Shown piece by piece: positions 1-9,232 of a stretch of DNA of 53,734 nucleotides. How positions within the stretch are numbered: position 1 is the first letter of the stretch; each line of letters begins with the position of its first letter. The stretch spans positions 1 to 53,734 of the forward strand of contig JAURPI010000034.1 in assembly GCA_030835385.1 (NCBI GenBank). The letters are read 5' to 3'. The notes beneath the pieces are model-generated. The model saw nothing but the letters and a program-made list of their open reading frames with translations, made no database searches and was not told the origin of the DNA. The stretch comes from Alphaproteobacteria bacterium (lineage in GTDB: Bacteria; Pseudomonadota; Alphaproteobacteria; Rhodospirillales; Rhodospirillaceae). The translations under genes and the position numbers were made by a program.

Positions 1-2
1 CC

Positions 3-443
3 GGCGTGACCGATTACATTTACTTAAGTTCAGTTGGAGCCGGAGCAGACACTCCGGCGCAACGTCGTCGCTATCCCGGGATTAATTTCGACACCTTTGG
101 TTCGACGTTAGAGAAGAAAGGCTACGTTGAGACGGCATTCATAGCCAGTGGCCTTCGGCACAAGATAGTGCGTAGCGGTTCGATTTTGGTCGAATTTGGT
201 AGAGAGCCGCCGCCCGGCCCTGGAAGGGGATACTTCACGGAGGATCAGGACGTTTTAGGCCCCATTACTTATGATGATCTCGCACTTCTTATGGAGCGCT
301 GCGTCGGAATTAACGGATGTACCAACAAGATCTATCACGCCAACGATGATACGCTTGGTCCTGAATACAATCATTGGCTTTACCGCAGATTTGCTCCGCG
401 GGACAAGCTTGATGAGGCTTGTGATCATCTGCGTCCCATATAG
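3..443 (+). CDS. NAD(P)-binding NmrA/atypical SDR-like protein, C-terminal part (5' end outside window)
   Basis: The reading frame is open from the first bases, so the gene starts upstream. A GTG at position 6 is probably an internal valine, because the residues around it (GVTDYIYLSSVGA) match the beta-strand 'YLSSVGA' that lies mid-protein in atypical extended SDR/NmrA-type Rossmann proteins. Further on, SGLRHKIVRSGSIL resembles the family's 'SGLxxTIVRPGxL' segment, and ITYDDLALLMERCVG resembles the helix that usually closes the fold. The substrate cannot be told. It ends 125 bases before ftsB on the same strand; in many alphaproteobacteria eno occupies this position, so this neighbour is not the usual one. 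Family assignment is by memory of motifs; moderate confidence. Confidence 0.5.
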   Translation, partial: GVTDYIYLSSVGAGADTPAQRRRYPGINFDTFGSTLEKKGYVETAFIASGLRHKIVRSGSILVEFGREPPPGPGRGYFTEDQDVLGPITYDDLALLMERCVGINGCTNKIYHANDDTLGPEYNHWLYRRFAPRDKLDEACDHLRPI

Positions 444-568
444 AGCTATCAAGACTAATCGCTTCGTCTCGACTCAATGTGAGTCGGAATTGCCACACCT
501 TTGAATCTATTGGGAAAAATTGATCAACTTTGGTTGACCGTGTAACTCGCGCGTGATTCCATTCGGTT

Positions 569-892
569 ATGGCGATTGGAACAGACCCGACCAAGAAGGC
601 AAAGCAGGTGCTGGCACCGCTACTTGGTGCCGCGCTAGTCACCTATTTTGCATATCATGCGGTTCAAGGAGACAGGGGCCTTTTGGCATGGTGGCAGTTA
701 CGCCAGCAAATGGATGCCGCAGAAATTGAACTGGCGTCGATCAAAGCGGAACGAGATTACCTAGAAAATATGATCTCATTGCTCAGGCCCGAGAATTTGG
801 ACTTGGACATGCTTGATGAGCAGACGAGACGAGTGCTGGCTTTTGCCCAACCTGGTGAGTATCTCATCATACCCACTGACCACACCCCCTAA
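569..892 (+). CDS. ftsB: Cell-division protein FtsB/DivIC family
   Basis: A 107-residue bitopic inner-membrane protein. A basic N-terminus (about residues 8-12) precedes a hydrophobic segment (about 14-29, VLAPLLGAALVTYFAYHAV), followed by a heptad-like helix (WWQLRQQMDAAEIELASIKAERDYLENMI) that is the coiled coil FtsB uses to pair with FtsL, and then a short RPENLDLDMLDEQTRRVL segment typical of the septum-formation-initiator family. It acts in the divisome, linking early Z-ring proteins to the septal peptidoglycan synthase. The ATG at 569 puts the membrane segment at the expected distance. Its place just upstream of the pdh genes is the conserved alphaproteobacterial arrangement. Confident in the family. 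Confidence 0.85.
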   Translation: MAIGTDPTKKAKQVLAPLLGAALVTYFAYHAVQGDRGLLAWWQLRQQMDAAEIELASIKAERDYLENMISLLRPENLDLDMLDEQTRRVLAFAQPGEYLIIPTDHTP

Positions 893-1230
893 GTCCTCGT
901 TATCGTCTTTAATAGTGCCGAAAACTAAGTGATTTCCATTCGCACATAGCGATAAGGAAACGTCTTATTTTGCGATCTTAAATATGAAAGGTTACGCTAT
1001 ATTATCTAAAATCGTAATAAAATGACGTAAGTGAGTAAGAGCATTACTTACAAAGCGACATCGATTCAGGGGCTTAACCAGTATTTAGTTCATTTATAAT
1101 TTGTGCAGTGCAAACAGTGGGTTAACGGCAGTTTAACTTGCACACAGCAGTACTCACTGCGATAAATCACACAGATAGTCGTGCCAAAATAATAAAAATA
1201 TTGGCACCGAAACAGGAACGGGGATACCGC
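893..1230 (+). promoter_or_regulatory. AT-rich leader upstream of the pdh operon
   Basis: This 338-base gap is clearly more AT-rich than the flanking genes and shows no coding frame I believe. It contains inverted repeats: gtgcaa at 1108-1113 pairs with ttgcac at 1138-1143, with a gttaac core at 1121-1126 between them, and gtaagt near 1026 faces acttac near 1045. This is the likely promoter region of the pdhA-pdhB-pdhC-lpd-lipA-ratA operon; the dyads could be an operator, but I cannot name a regulator. No -35/-10 pair stands out enough to call. Confidence 0.4.
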
Positions 1231-2295
1231 ATGGCCGCTCGTAAATCTGCCACTGCCAAGTCATCTACGTCGAAAGCGAAGACAAAAAAATCCGCTAAAT
1301 CTGCAAAACGATCATCGACGGCCAAAGAGCCCACGGTCGACCAGCAAGTCCAATTTTATAAAGATATGCTGCTTATCCGGCGCTTCGAAGAACGCGCTGG
1401 CCAGCTTTATGGCATGGGACTCATCGGAGGTTTTTGCCACCTCTACATTGGCCAAGAGGCAGTTGTTGTTGGGCTGCAAGCAAACGTCCTCGTCGCTGAC
1501 ACCCTGATTACGACCTATCGCGACCATGGTCACATGTTGGCGGCAGGGATGGACCCGAAAGGGGTGATGGCGGAACTGACTGGACGCATTGATGGATACT
1601 CGCGCGGGAAGGGCGGATCCATGCATATGTTCAGTCGCGAGAAAGGTTTCTTCGGCGGACACGGCATTGTCGGCGCCTCCGTGCCAATCGGAACAGGGCT
1701 AGGGTTTGCGCATAAATACAACGAAGATGGCGGCGTAAATTTTTGCTATTTCGGCGATGGTGCGACCAACCAAGGTCAAGTTTATGAAGCCTTTAATATG
1801 GCCGCCTTGTGGAAACTGCCGGTCATATACGTCATTGAGAACAACAAATACGGCATGGGCACGTCGATCGAACGTGCATCGGCTTCTACTGACTTGCATC
1901 GGCGTGGCGAAGCCTACGGCATACCCGGTCGTGTTGTAGACGGCATGGATGTTGCCGCTGTTTATAAGGCTGGCCAAGAGGCTGTGGAGTATGTTCGCAG
2001 TGGTAATGGCCCAATCATTTTAGAAATGAAAACCTACCGTTATCGCGGCCACTCTATGTCTGACCCCGCAAAATACCGCTCCAAAGAGGAACTGGCGAAG
2101 ATGCGCGGCGAACATGACCCGATTGATCGTTTACGCCTTAAATTGGTGGCCGAAAATGTGCTCGATGAAGACGGCTTCAAAGAGATGGACAAAGCGATCA
2201 AGGCCAGAGTGACTGAATCTGCAGAGTTCGCTCAGAGTTCACCAGAGCCTGATCCAAGTGAATTGTTTACAGACGTCCTACGTGACGTTGCTTGA
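1231..2295 (+). CDS. pdhA: Pyruvate dehydrogenase E1 component, alpha subunit
   Basis: Decarboxylates pyruvate with thiamine diphosphate as half of the E1 heterotetramer of the pyruvate dehydrogenase complex in the cytosol. I start at ATG 1231, which has a purine-rich site just upstream, and not at the TTG 93 bases earlier; this gives 354 residues. The first ~33 residues are a Lys/Ser/Ala-rich tail, usual for alphaproteobacterial PdhA and likely disordered. The catalytic domain begins near YKDMLLIRRFEE. The thiamine-diphosphate motif starts GDGATNQG at residues 175-182 and closes at ENNKYGMGT; the phosphorylation-loop equivalent YRYRGHSMSDP is present. It is first in the operon, 78 bases before pdhB, and ends in TGA. 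Confidence 0.96.
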   Translation: MAARKSATAKSSTSKAKTKKSAKSAKRSSTAKEPTVDQQVQFYKDMLLIRRFEERAGQLYGMGLIGGFCHLYIGQEAVVVGLQANVLVADTLITTYRDHGHMLAAGMDPKGVMAELTGRIDGYSRGKGGSMHMFSREKGFFGGHGIVGASVPIGTGLGFAHKYNEDGGVNFCYFGDGATNQGQVYEAFNMAALWKLPVIYVIENNKYGMGTSIERASASTDLHRRGEAYGIPGRVVDGMDVAAVYKAGQEAVEYVRSGNGPIILEMKTYRYRGHSMSDPAKYRSKEELAKMRGEHDPIDRLRLKLVAENVLDEDGFKEMDKAIKARVTESAEFAQSSPEPDPSELFTDVLRDVA

Positions 2296-2373
2296 CGTAA
2301 AACAGCGACCAGAAGTGGATAACACTTGGCGTTGTAGCGCCCGTATACGGGTCAATTAAGGGAGTGCGTATCC

Positions 2374-3750
2374 TTGGCGACGGAAATTCTCATGCCCGCG
2401 CTGTCACCGACGATGACAGAAGGCACGCTTGCCAAATGGTTGGTGAAGGAAGGCGATACGGTTTCGTCCGGTGATCTTATCGCCGAGATTGAGACTGATA
2501 AGGCGACTATGGAACTTGAAGCCGTAGATGATGGCACAATTGGCAAGTTACTCGTGGCTGAAGGTTCGGAAGGCGTTGATGTGCACGTGCCAATCGCCCT
2601 CATTCTGGATGAAGGTGAAAGTGCGGACGATATCGAGGTGCCCGCTACAAAAGCACCAGTGCCAAAAGAAGAGCCAGAGACTGAAAGTGTTGACGAACCG
2701 ACCGATGCACCGCGTCCTGCTGCACCAAAGCCGGTGTTGGACGCTGATGAACCTGAGTTGGGTGAGACGGCGGAGCTGACGGTTAGGGAAGCACTCCGTG
2801 ACGCAATGGCAGAAGAAATGCGAGAGGATGACACCGTATTTCTTATGGGCGAAGAAGTCGCTGAGTATCAGGGTGCCTATAAAGTTAGCCAGGGGCTGCT
2901 CGAAGAATTTAGCGGCAAGCGGGTGATTGACACACCCATCACCGAACAAGGATTTGCCGGTCTCGGTGTTGGTGCTGCATTCGGTAATCTCAAGCCGATT
3001 ATCGAATTCATGACATTTAATTTTGCCATGCAGGCGATTGATCAAATCATCAATTCAGCGGCAAAAACTTTGTACATGTCTGGTGGCCAGATGGGCTGTT
3101 CGATTGTGTTCCGGGGGCCCAATGGTGCCGCGTCCCGTGTCGGCGCTCAGCACTCCCAATGTTTCGGGGCTTGGTACGCACACATTCCGGGGCACAAGCT
3201 TGTTGCGCCATGGTCCGGTGCTGATGCGAAGGGTCTACTCAAAGCTGCTATTCGCGACCCGAACCCCGTGATCGTTCTTGAGAATGAGCTTCTCTATGGT
3301 TCGAAGTTTGATGTGCCGGTCAGTGATGATTACGTCCTGCCGATCGGCAAAGCCAAGATTGAGAGAGAAGGCAGTGATGTGACCATCACGGCCTTCACGA
3401 TCATGGTCGGGAAAGCACTGGAAGCTGCGGAACGCTTAGCGGAAAACGGAATATCCGCCGAAGTTATCAATCTGCGCAGTCTGAGACCGTTGGATACGGA
3501 GACAATTATAAAATCCGTCCAAAAGACCAATAGATGCGTCTCTTGCGAAGAAGGTTTCCCGTTCTCAGGTATTGGTTCTGAGATTTCTGCGCAAATCATG
3601 GAGAACGCGTTTGACTGGCTAGATGCGCCAGTCGCTCGGGTGACCGGTGTCGATGTTCCGATGCCCTACGCCGCCAATCTAGAGAAGTTAGCGTTGCCGC
3701 AGGTTGAGCACATTGTAGAGGCGGCAAAGGCCGCATGTTATCGCGCCTAA
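2374..3750 (+). CDS. pdhB: Pyruvate dehydrogenase E1 beta subunit with fused N-terminal lipoyl domain
   Basis: 458 residues, longer than a bare E1 beta (~330), because residues 1-80 are a biotinyl/lipoyl domain with the lipoylated lysine at Lys43 ([12 protein letters not shown]). A Pro/Glu/Ala-rich linker (about 85-130) joins it to the transketolase-like E1 beta core starting at [11 protein letters not shown]. The core carries the conserved [18 protein letters not shown] and [14 protein letters not shown] segments; the C-terminal swivel domain holds [13 protein letters not shown]. The start is TTG at 2374 with AAGGGAG 10 bases upstream; no better start fits the lipoyl fold. The lipoyl domain is closely similar to that of pdhC, and a 20-base stretch around the lipoyl lysine codon is identical in DNA between the two genes. 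Confidence 0.95.
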   Translation: MATEILMPALSPTMTEGTLAKWLVKEGDTVSSGDLIAEIETDKATMELEAVDDGTIGKLLVAEGSEGVDVHVPIALILDEGESADDIEVPATKAPVPKEEPETESVDEPTDAPRPAAPKPVLDADEPELGETAELTVREALRDAMAEEMREDDTVFLMGEEVAEYQGAYKVSQGLLEEFSGKRVIDTPITEQGFAGLGVGAAFGNLKPIIEFMTFNFAMQAIDQIINSAAKTLYMSGGQMGCSIVFRGPNGAASRVGAQHSQCFGAWYAHIPGHKLVAPWSGADAKGLLKAAIRDPNPVIVLENELLYGSKFDVPVSDDYVLPIGKAKIEREGSDVTITAFTIMVGKALEAAERLAENGISAEVINLRSLRPLDTETIIKSVQKTNRCVSCEEGFPFSGIGSEISAQIMENAFDWLDAPVARVTGVDVPMPYAANLEKLALPQVEHIVEAAKAACYRA

Positions 3751-3774
3751 GGGATGCGAAAGAGGAATTAAGAA

Positions 3775-5073
3775 ATGCCTATTCAAATTCTAATGCCGGC
3801 ACTTTCGCCCACCATGACCGAAGGTACGTTGTCTAAGTGGATGGTTAAGGAAGGCGACGAAGTTTCTTCAGGGGATATTATTGCGGAGATAGAAACCGAT
3901 AAGGCGACTATGGAACTGGAAGCCGTTGACGAAGGCACGATCGGTAAGATTCTGGTTAAAGAAGGAACAGAAGGAGTTGAGGTTAACTTACCCATAGGTA
4001 TCTTGCTTGAAGAAGGTGAGGACGAGGGTGATATCAACGACTCATACAGTGCTTCGGTTGCGCCGCCAAATTCTACAACGGTAGAGCAAACTGCAGAAGC
4101 GCCCGCAGCGGAAGTGGCCCCGGCCAAGGAAGCGAAACCAGTTCCCGAAACAAAACCAGCAAAAGTTGCTGATGTCGACCGTGTATTTGCAAGCCCGCTA
4201 GCGAGGCGTATTGCTGCGAATGCGGGTCTTGATCTAGGTCATCTCGCAGGAAGTGGGCCAAACGGGCGGATTGTGAAGGCGGATGTTGAAAAGGCAATGT
4301 CTGGCGGCGTTGTCAAATGTACAACGGGGCAGGCACAAGGCACTGCAGCTGTCTCGTCTGCCTCATCGAATGTACCTGATTTCGGGCAAGCTTATTCGGA
4401 AGAAGAAAACTCCAACGTGCGCAAAGTTATTTCGCGGCGCCTGCTGGAAGCAAAGCAGAACATCCCGCACTTTTATCTCACAATCGAATGCAATATCGAT
4501 GAGTTACTAGCACTGCGTAAACGACTGAATGGCCGAGATGGGGCAGATTATAAAATTTCAGTCAATGACTTTGTCATCAAGGCCAGTGCTGTTGCTATGC
4601 GCAAAGTTCCAATGGTCAATGCCACATGGACCGACGAAGCAATTCGTGTTTACGACAATGTTGATGTTGCAGTTGCTGTGGCGACTGACGGTGGACTAAT
4701 CACACCCATTATTCGCAATGCCGATCAAAAATGCTTAGCTGTCCTCTCCAACGAGATGAAGGAATTGGCGGGCCGGGCTCGTGAAAACAAATTGAAGCCA
4801 GAAGAGTTCCAAGGTGGGGGCTTCTCAATCTCGAACCTAGGCATGTACGGAATCAAAGAATTTTCCGCGATTATCAATCCTCCGCAAAGCGCAATTCTTG
4901 CGGTAGGGGCAGGGGAGCAACGACCAGTTGTTAAAGGTGGGGCCCTGGCCATTGGAACCGTGATGAGTTGTACGATGTCTTGTGATCATCGTGTTGTTGA
5001 TGGCGCCGTAGGAGCTGAGTTTCTTGCCGCATTTAAGCCGTTGATCGAAGACCCCTTAAGCTTGTTGCTGTAG
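3775..5073 (+). CDS. pdhC: Dihydrolipoamide acetyltransferase (E2 of pyruvate dehydrogenase)
   Basis: Transfers the acetyl group from lipoyl-lysine to CoA and forms the structural core of the complex. 432 residues: one lipoyl domain (1-80, Lys43 in ETDKATME), an Ala/Pro/Glu linker, a peripheral subunit-binding domain near residues 137-173 ([17 protein letters not shown] ... [15 protein letters not shown]) that docks E1/E3, and the chloramphenicol-acetyltransferase-like catalytic domain ending with SCDHRVVDG at about 403-410, whose His is the catalytic base. The final residues (DPLSLLL) are the usual E2 C-terminus. It lies 24 bases after pdhB and 12 bases before lpd, so it is certainly cotranscribed. 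Confidence 0.96.
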   Translation: MPIQILMPALSPTMTEGTLSKWMVKEGDEVSSGDIIAEIETDKATMELEAVDEGTIGKILVKEGTEGVEVNLPIGILLEEGEDEGDINDSYSASVAPPNSTTVEQTAEAPAAEVAPAKEAKPVPETKPAKVADVDRVFASPLARRIAANAGLDLGHLAGSGPNGRIVKADVEKAMSGGVVKCTTGQAQGTAAVSSASSNVPDFGQAYSEEENSNVRKVISRRLLEAKQNIPHFYLTIECNIDELLALRKRLNGRDGADYKISVNDFVIKASAVAMRKVPMVNATWTDEAIRVYDNVDVAVAVATDGGLITPIIRNADQKCLAVLSNEMKELAGRARENKLKPEEFQGGGFSISNLGMYGIKEFSAIINPPQSAILAVGAGEQRPVVKGGALAIGTVMSCTMSCDHRVVDGAVGAEFLAAFKPLIEDPLSLLL

Positions 5074-5085
5074 GCGGGCGCAGTT

Positions 5086-6483
5086 ATGGCAGATACAAAT
5101 TTTGACCTTGTTGTCATTGGTGGCGGGCCTGGTGGATACGTAACAGCAATCCGTGGCTCTCAGCTGGGCTTAAAGACTGCTGTAGTTGAGCGCCAACACC
5201 TTGGGGGCATTTGCTTGAATTGGGGGTGTATCCCGACGAAGGCTCTTCTACGCACGTCTGAGGTTTACCATTTGATGCAGCACGCCGAAGAATTTGGTTT
5301 GTCGGTGAAGGATGTGAGCTACGACGTCAAGAAAATAGTCGAGCGTTCTCGTAAAGTTGCAAGCCGCTTGTCCGGCGGCGTTGGCATGTTGATGAAGAAG
5401 AACAAGATCACAGTGTTTGACGGGCAGGGCGCTTTGGCGGGCATGGGCCAGGTGAAGGTCACCAAAGACAAAAAGGAAGTCGCGACGCTGACGGTCAAGC
5501 ACATTGTTTTGGCGACAGGTGCGAGGGCACGGACGCTGCCGGGTCTCGAACCGGACGGTAAGCTGATTTGGACGTACAAGGAAGCTATGGTGCCCGAAAG
5601 CATGCCGAAGTCGATGCTGGTCATCGGTTCCGGGGCAATTGGCATAGAGTTCGCTAGCTTCTACAGAACGCTGGGCGTTGATGTAACCGTTGTTGAAGTG
5701 ATGGACCGCGTGCTCCCAGTGGAGGACGAAGAAATCTCGGCGTTTGCTCTTAAGGCCTTCAAAAAGCAGGGCATGAATATCATTACCGGCGCGACGGTAA
5801 AAAGTCTGAAGACCGGCAAGTCGAATGTGACCGCTACGATCGAAAAAGAGGGAAAGTCTGACAGCTTAAAAGTAGATCGCGTTATCCTCGCCGTTGGTAT
5901 TGTTGGCAACGTGGAAGACATTGGCCTGGAGAAGACCAAGGTTAAGGTCGAAAAAACGCATGTTGTAACTAGCAAGTACAGCGAAACAGATGAGCCTGGG
6001 GTGTATGCCATTGGCGATCTCACAGGGCCGCCGTGGTTGGCGCACAAAGCCAGCCATGAAGGTGTGATTTGCGTCGAGAAAATTGCAGGTAAAAAGCCCC
6101 ATCCTTTGAATACGTCTCGGATTCCGGGATGTACCTATTGTCATCCGCAGGTTGCAAGCGTGGGTATGACGGAGGCCAACGCGAAGGACGCAGGACATAA
6201 GGTTCGAGTTGGGCGGTTTCCGTTTCTGGGCAACGGCAAGGCCATTGCGCTTGGCGATGACCAGGGGCTTATTAAAACCGTGTTTGACGCGGAAACCGGC
6301 GAACTGCTTGGCGCTCATATGATTGGCGCTGAGGTCACCGAACTCATTCAAGGCTATGTAGTTGCCATGACGTTGGAAAGCACCGAGGCAGAGTTGATGG
6401 AGACGGTCTTTCCGCATCCAACTCTCTCGGAAATGATTCATGAGTCGGTACTTGATGCATACGACCAAGTTATTCATATCTAA
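5086..6483 (+). CDS. lpdA: Dihydrolipoamide dehydrogenase (E3)
   Basis: Reoxidises dihydrolipoamide and passes electrons through FAD to NAD+. 465 residues, normal length. The FAD-binding GxGPGGY turn (GGGPGGYVTAIR) is at the N-terminus; the redox-active disulfide is Cys43/Cys48 in GGICLNWGCIPTK. The NAD-binding motif is GSGAIGIEFASFY, the second FAD contact is YAIGDLTGPPWLAHKA, and the C-terminal interface domain has the His-Glu pair in FPHPTLSEM. It is the third enzyme of the complex in the operon; 3 bases separate its stop from lipA. Because this gene sits with the pdh genes, it is the PDH-type E3, although it may serve other 2-oxoacid complexes too. Confidence 0.95.
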   Translation: MADTNFDLVVIGGGPGGYVTAIRGSQLGLKTAVVERQHLGGICLNWGCIPTKALLRTSEVYHLMQHAEEFGLSVKDVSYDVKKIVERSRKVASRLSGGVGMLMKKNKITVFDGQGALAGMGQVKVTKDKKEVATLTVKHIVLATGARARTLPGLEPDGKLIWTYKEAMVPESMPKSMLVIGSGAIGIEFASFYRTLGVDVTVVEVMDRVLPVEDEEISAFALKAFKKQGMNIITGATVKSLKTGKSNVTATIEKEGKSDSLKVDRVILAVGIVGNVEDIGLEKTKVKVEKTHVVTSKYSETDEPGVYAIGDLTGPPWLAHKASHEGVICVEKIAGKKPHPLNTSRIPGCTYCHPQVASVGMTEANAKDAGHKVRVGRFPFLGNGKAIALGDDQGLIKTVFDAETGELLGAHMIGAEVTELIQGYVVAMTLESTEAELMETVFPHPTLSEMIHESVLDAYDQVIHI

Positions 6484-6486
6484 ATC

Positions 6487-7410
6487 ATGACCGACTTCAC
6501 GCCCATTAAGAATCAACAAACACGGACGCCAAAGCCCGAATGGTTGCGCGTAAAGGCGCCGACATCGAAAGCCTATGGAGAAACGCGCAAGCTAATGCGT
6601 GATCTCAATCTTCATACGGTATGCGAGGAAGCCGCCTGTCCAAACATTGGGGAATGTTGGACGCAAAAACACGCAACGATGATGATCTTGGGTGATATCT
6701 GCACCCGTGCGTGTGCCTTCTGCCACATCAAGACGGGCAGGCCTGGCAATGTTGATCCCGATGAGCCTGCCCATGTTGGCGAAGCGGTTGCTAAACTAGG
6801 GTTGCACCACGTCGTGATTACGTCGGTTGATCGAGATGACCTAGAGGACGGCGGTGCCGCACACTGGGTAGAAGTGATCAAATCAATTAAGGCGGCGTGT
6901 CCCGATACGACAATCGAAGTGTTGACCCCAGACTTTAGAAAAAAACTCGGGTCGACTGACTTAGTCGCGCAGGCTCACCCTGATGTTTACAACCACAATC
7001 TTGAAACTGTGCCTCGTCTGTATCGGACCATTCGACCTGGTGCTCGCTATTTTACAAGTTTGCGATTGCTGGAACGTGTGAAGGAAGTTGTCCCAACCGT
7101 TTTTACAAAATCGGGTATCATGGTTGGGCTAGGTGAGACCAAAGATGAAGTTCTTCAGGTTATGGATGACATGCGAGCGGCTGACGTTGATTTTCTCACC
7201 ATCGGACAATACTTGCAGCCGACGCCAAGACATGCCGCGGTTGATAGATTTGTTACACCTGATGAGTTTGCAGAATATGAAAAAATGGCGCGGGCCAAGG
7301 GTTTTCTGATGGTCTCGGCAACGCCTCTCACCCGATCGTCATATCATGCCGATGCTGACTTTGCCCGTCTTAGAGAAGCCCGGGAAAGCAAACTCGCGGC
7401 GGCATCTTAG
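6487..7410 (+). CDS. lipA: Lipoyl synthase
   Basis: Radical-SAM enzyme that inserts two sulfurs into protein-bound octanoyl groups, making the lipoyl cofactor needed by the three complexes encoded just upstream. 307 residues. The auxiliary cluster cysteines are Cys46, Cys51 and Cys57 ([13 protein letters not shown]); the radical-SAM CxxxCxxC is Cys72, Cys76, Cys79 (CTRACAFC). The C-terminal RSSY motif near residue 286 supplies the conserved serine ligand of the auxiliary cluster. Start ATG 6487 is 3 bases after the lpd stop, so translation is probably coupled. The lipoyl domains of pdhB and pdhC are its obvious local substrates. Confidence 0.96.
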   Translation: MTDFTPIKNQQTRTPKPEWLRVKAPTSKAYGETRKLMRDLNLHTVCEEAACPNIGECWTQKHATMMILGDICTRACAFCHIKTGRPGNVDPDEPAHVGEAVAKLGLHHVVITSVDRDDLEDGGAAHWVEVIKSIKAACPDTTIEVLTPDFRKKLGSTDLVAQAHPDVYNHNLETVPRLYRTIRPGARYFTSLRLLERVKEVVPTVFTKSGIMVGLGETKDEVLQVMDDMRAADVDFLTIGQYLQPTPRHAAVDRFVTPDEFAEYEKMARAKGFLMVSATPLTRSSYHADADFARLREARESKLAAAS

Positions 7411-7432
7411 GTCTCATAGCGGCGCGCTGGGA

Positions 7433-7876
7433 ATGGCAGTTCACCACGAGAAGCGGACGCTGCCGTACACCCAAAAGCAGGTGTTTGACCTGGTCGCAGA
7501 CGTCGAACGCTATCCTCAATTTTTACCGTGGTGCATAGGCTGTCGAAAAACCAAAACCTATGATGACGGGTTTGATGCAGATCTTGCGATCGGTTTTAAG
7601 ATGGTTCGAGAGGCATTTACGTCACGTGTAATTCTGACCGCGAGAGAACAAGTTGATGTTGTTTACAAAGATGGTCCGTTTAAGCATCTAACAAATAGAT
7701 GGGGGTTTGCCCCAACGTCTGATGGCAGGGGCTGTGAAATCGATTTTCATCTCGATTTTGAATTCCGGTCTGTTGTTCTACAAAAGTTGATTGGTGTGCT
7801 TTTTGAGGAAGCGGTACGTCGAATGGTTTCGGCGTTTGAGGACCGGGCGGCCCAGCTATACGGAAAATCTAATTAG
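7433..7876 (+). CDS. RatA/Coq10-type START-domain protein (coenzyme Q-binding)
   Basis: 147 residues of the polyketide-cyclase/START superfamily. The family signature is near the N-terminus: FDLVADVERYPQFLPWC, and the C-terminal helix RRMVSAFEDRAAQLYG closes the hydrophobic pocket. Relatives are yeast/alphaproteobacterial Coq10, which binds ubiquinone and aids respiratory electron transfer, and E. coli RatA. I start at ATG 7433, not at the in-frame ATG at 7346 inside lipA, because the domain begins directly here and the earlier start would add 29 residues of overlapping sequence. It is last in the pdh operon and its stop overlaps the convergent cinA stop by 4 bases. In alphaproteobacteria the Coq10 role is more likely; this is inference. 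Confidence 0.85.
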   Translation: MAVHHEKRTLPYTQKQVFDLVADVERYPQFLPWCIGCRKTKTYDDGFDADLAIGFKMVREAFTSRVILTAREQVDVVYKDGPFKHLTNRWGFAPTSDGRGCEIDFHLDFEFRSVVLQKLIGVLFEEAVRRMVSAFEDRAAQLYGKSN

Positions 7877-8400
7877 TCGTCCGCCGCGATTGCGTCGTCC
7901 TCGTATTCCCTGAGGCGGCTAAGAATGAGTTCGAGAGCAGCCCCCACAGTTGACCGGCGGATATCATCCCGGGTTCCTGCAAAGATGTAGCGTTTTATAA
8001 CTGCATCTTCTCCGCTCTCAGCGAGAGAAAGGTAGACTAGACCCACCGGTTTATCAGCAGTGCCGCCACCCGGACCGGCGACACCAGTCACGGAAACGGC
8101 CAAGTCAGCGCCGGCGTGTGCCAAAGCGCCCTCAGACATCGCCGCGGCCACAATATCACTTACCGCACCAAACTCTGTGATTGCGTCCACCGGAACCCCA
8201 AGCAGACGCGTTTTGGTTTCATTCGCATAGGTAACGAAACCACATAAGAAAGCGGTGGAAGACCCAGCGACGTCTGTAAGGCAACTTGAAATAAGCCCGC
8301 CCGTGCAGGATTCAGCAGTGGCAATCATCTTTCCGTGTTTGGTCGCTTCTCTAATGACAACGTCCGCCATATCAGTCAGGTCTGTCGGAAGCGTTGCCAT
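7873..8400 (-). CDS. CinA C-terminal domain protein (nicotinamide-nucleotide amidase)
   Basis: 175 residues that match only the C-terminal amidase domain of CinA/PncC, which deamidates NMN to nicotinate mononucleotide in the pyridine nucleotide salvage cycle. Motifs: TAESCTGGLISSCLTDVAGSS near residues 28-48, VTYANETKTRLLGV, and VSVTGVAGPGGGTADKPVG, the conserved glycine-rich loop. The N-terminal MoaB-like ADP-ribose pyrophosphatase domain of full-length CinA is absent, the usual form in alphaproteobacteria. Start ATG 8400 lies 3 bases downstream of the pgpA stop on the same strand, so the two are cotranscribed; the pgpA-cinA pair is a common alphaproteobacterial gene order. Confidence 0.92.
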   Translation of the reverse strand: MATLPTDLTDMADVVIREATKHGKMIATAESCTGGLISSCLTDVAGSSTAFLCGFVTYANETKTRLLGVPVDAITEFGAVSDIVAAAMSEGALAHAGADLAVSVTGVAGPGGGTADKPVGLVYLSLAESGEDAVIKRYIFAGTRDDIRRSTVGAALELILSRLREYEDDAIAADD

Positions 8401-8403
8401 CGG

Positions 8404-8856
8404 TTACCCGCCAAGGAAAAGGGTCAAAAGATACAGGACTACCGCGGCGTATACGGCGGCCGCGACGTCATCAACCATCACACCTAGAGCACCGGGGACG
8501 TTCTGTTCAAGCGTCCTGATCGGCCAAGGTTTGTAAATATCGAATATGCGAAAGGCGATAAACCCGATTGCATAGAGCAAAATATCAGGTGGAACAAAAG
8601 CGAGGGTCAGCCACTGGCCGGCGACCTCGTCAATGACCACCCATCCGGGGTCTTTCGTAGCTTCAGGTGATCTATGGGCTGCGGCCCATCCAACGCAAAA
8701 GGCAATAAGGCCCGCAAGTAATAGACTTTCGGGTCCCCAAAAACTGGCCATGCCCCATGCGAAGGGCAGGGCTGCCAGTGATCCGGCGGTTCCTGGGGCT
8801 TTCGGGGCATATCCGCTGCCAAACCAGGATAAAATGGTCAAATTCAGTATTTTCAT
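8404..8856 (-). CDS. pgpA: Phosphatidylglycerophosphatase A
   Basis: Removes the 3-phosphate from phosphatidylglycerophosphate to give phosphatidylglycerol at the inner membrane. With ATG 8856 as start the protein has 150 residues; a TTG 21 bases earlier is possible but has no ribosome site. The N-terminus reads WFGSGYAPKAPGTAGSL, the family's hallmark GxGxxPxAPGTxGSL. The catalytic acidic motif is VVIDEVAGQWL (residues ~68-78), and FRIFDIYKPWPI and GVMVDDVAAAVYAA follow as in E. coli PgpA. Several hydrophobic segments agree with a membrane enzyme. It is transcribed away from the M23 peptidase gene, with which it shares a 376-base intergenic region. Confidence 0.92.
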   Translation of the reverse strand: MKILNLTILSWFGSGYAPKAPGTAGSLAALPFAWGMASFWGPESLLLAGLIAFCVGWAAAHRSPEATKDPGWVVIDEVAGQWLTLAFVPPDILLYAIGFIAFRIFDIYKPWPIRTLEQNVPGALGVMVDDVAAAVYAAVVLYLLTLFLGG

Positions 8857-9232
8857 CTTCTGGTAGATACCACTCAATTTGGTGCGCGGTTGAGTTTATG
8901 GGGGCCAAGCTCCCCGACCATTAACGCACGAGAACTGCTAACGGACGCAGCTTTTGGGTCTGAGTCAAGACTGCAATATTGCAGTCGTTTCCTCTCTACC
9001 TATTGAAAAATTAGAAAAAATGGCCACAATCGGTTCGCTGGGTTACCTGCTTCTGTCTTTCTACCGTACGGCAGGCAGATTTTAAGACGCCGCAGGATAT
9101 ATATTAAGGACCAGAAGAGCTTCCGTGGCGAACCGGAGTCTGTTTTAAGGACCTGGTCGCATCGAAACCGTGAATCCTTATTCGGCTTGGGGATTGGATT
9201 TGCGGCTCTTTTTTTGTGTGTCGGGGAAACAC
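8857..9232. promoter_or_regulatory. Divergent intergenic region between pgpA and the M23/bactofilin operon
   Basis: 376 bases without a gene I can support. Promoters for the minus-strand pgpA-cinA pair and for the plus-strand M23-bactofilin pair should lie here. The main visible element is an 18-base perfect palindrome at 8969-8986. An in-frame GTG at 9170 could extend the M23 protein upstream, but the added residues look non-coding and the ribosome site favours 9233. Confidence 0.5.
8969..8986. promoter_or_regulatory. 18-base perfect palindrome, candidate operator
   Basis: The sequence gactgcaatattgcagtc is its own reverse complement over all 18 bases with no spacer. That size suits a dimeric DNA-binding regulator. 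It sits about 112 bases upstream of the pgpA start and about 247 bases upstream of the M23 peptidase start. A short AT-centred palindrome with no T-run after it is not a terminator. The regulator is unknown to me. Confidence 0.4.

Noticed and set aside
2352-3045. Minus-strand frames of 160 and 165 codons opposite pdhB
   Set aside because: Low-complexity Ser-rich shadows of the lipoyl and linker region.
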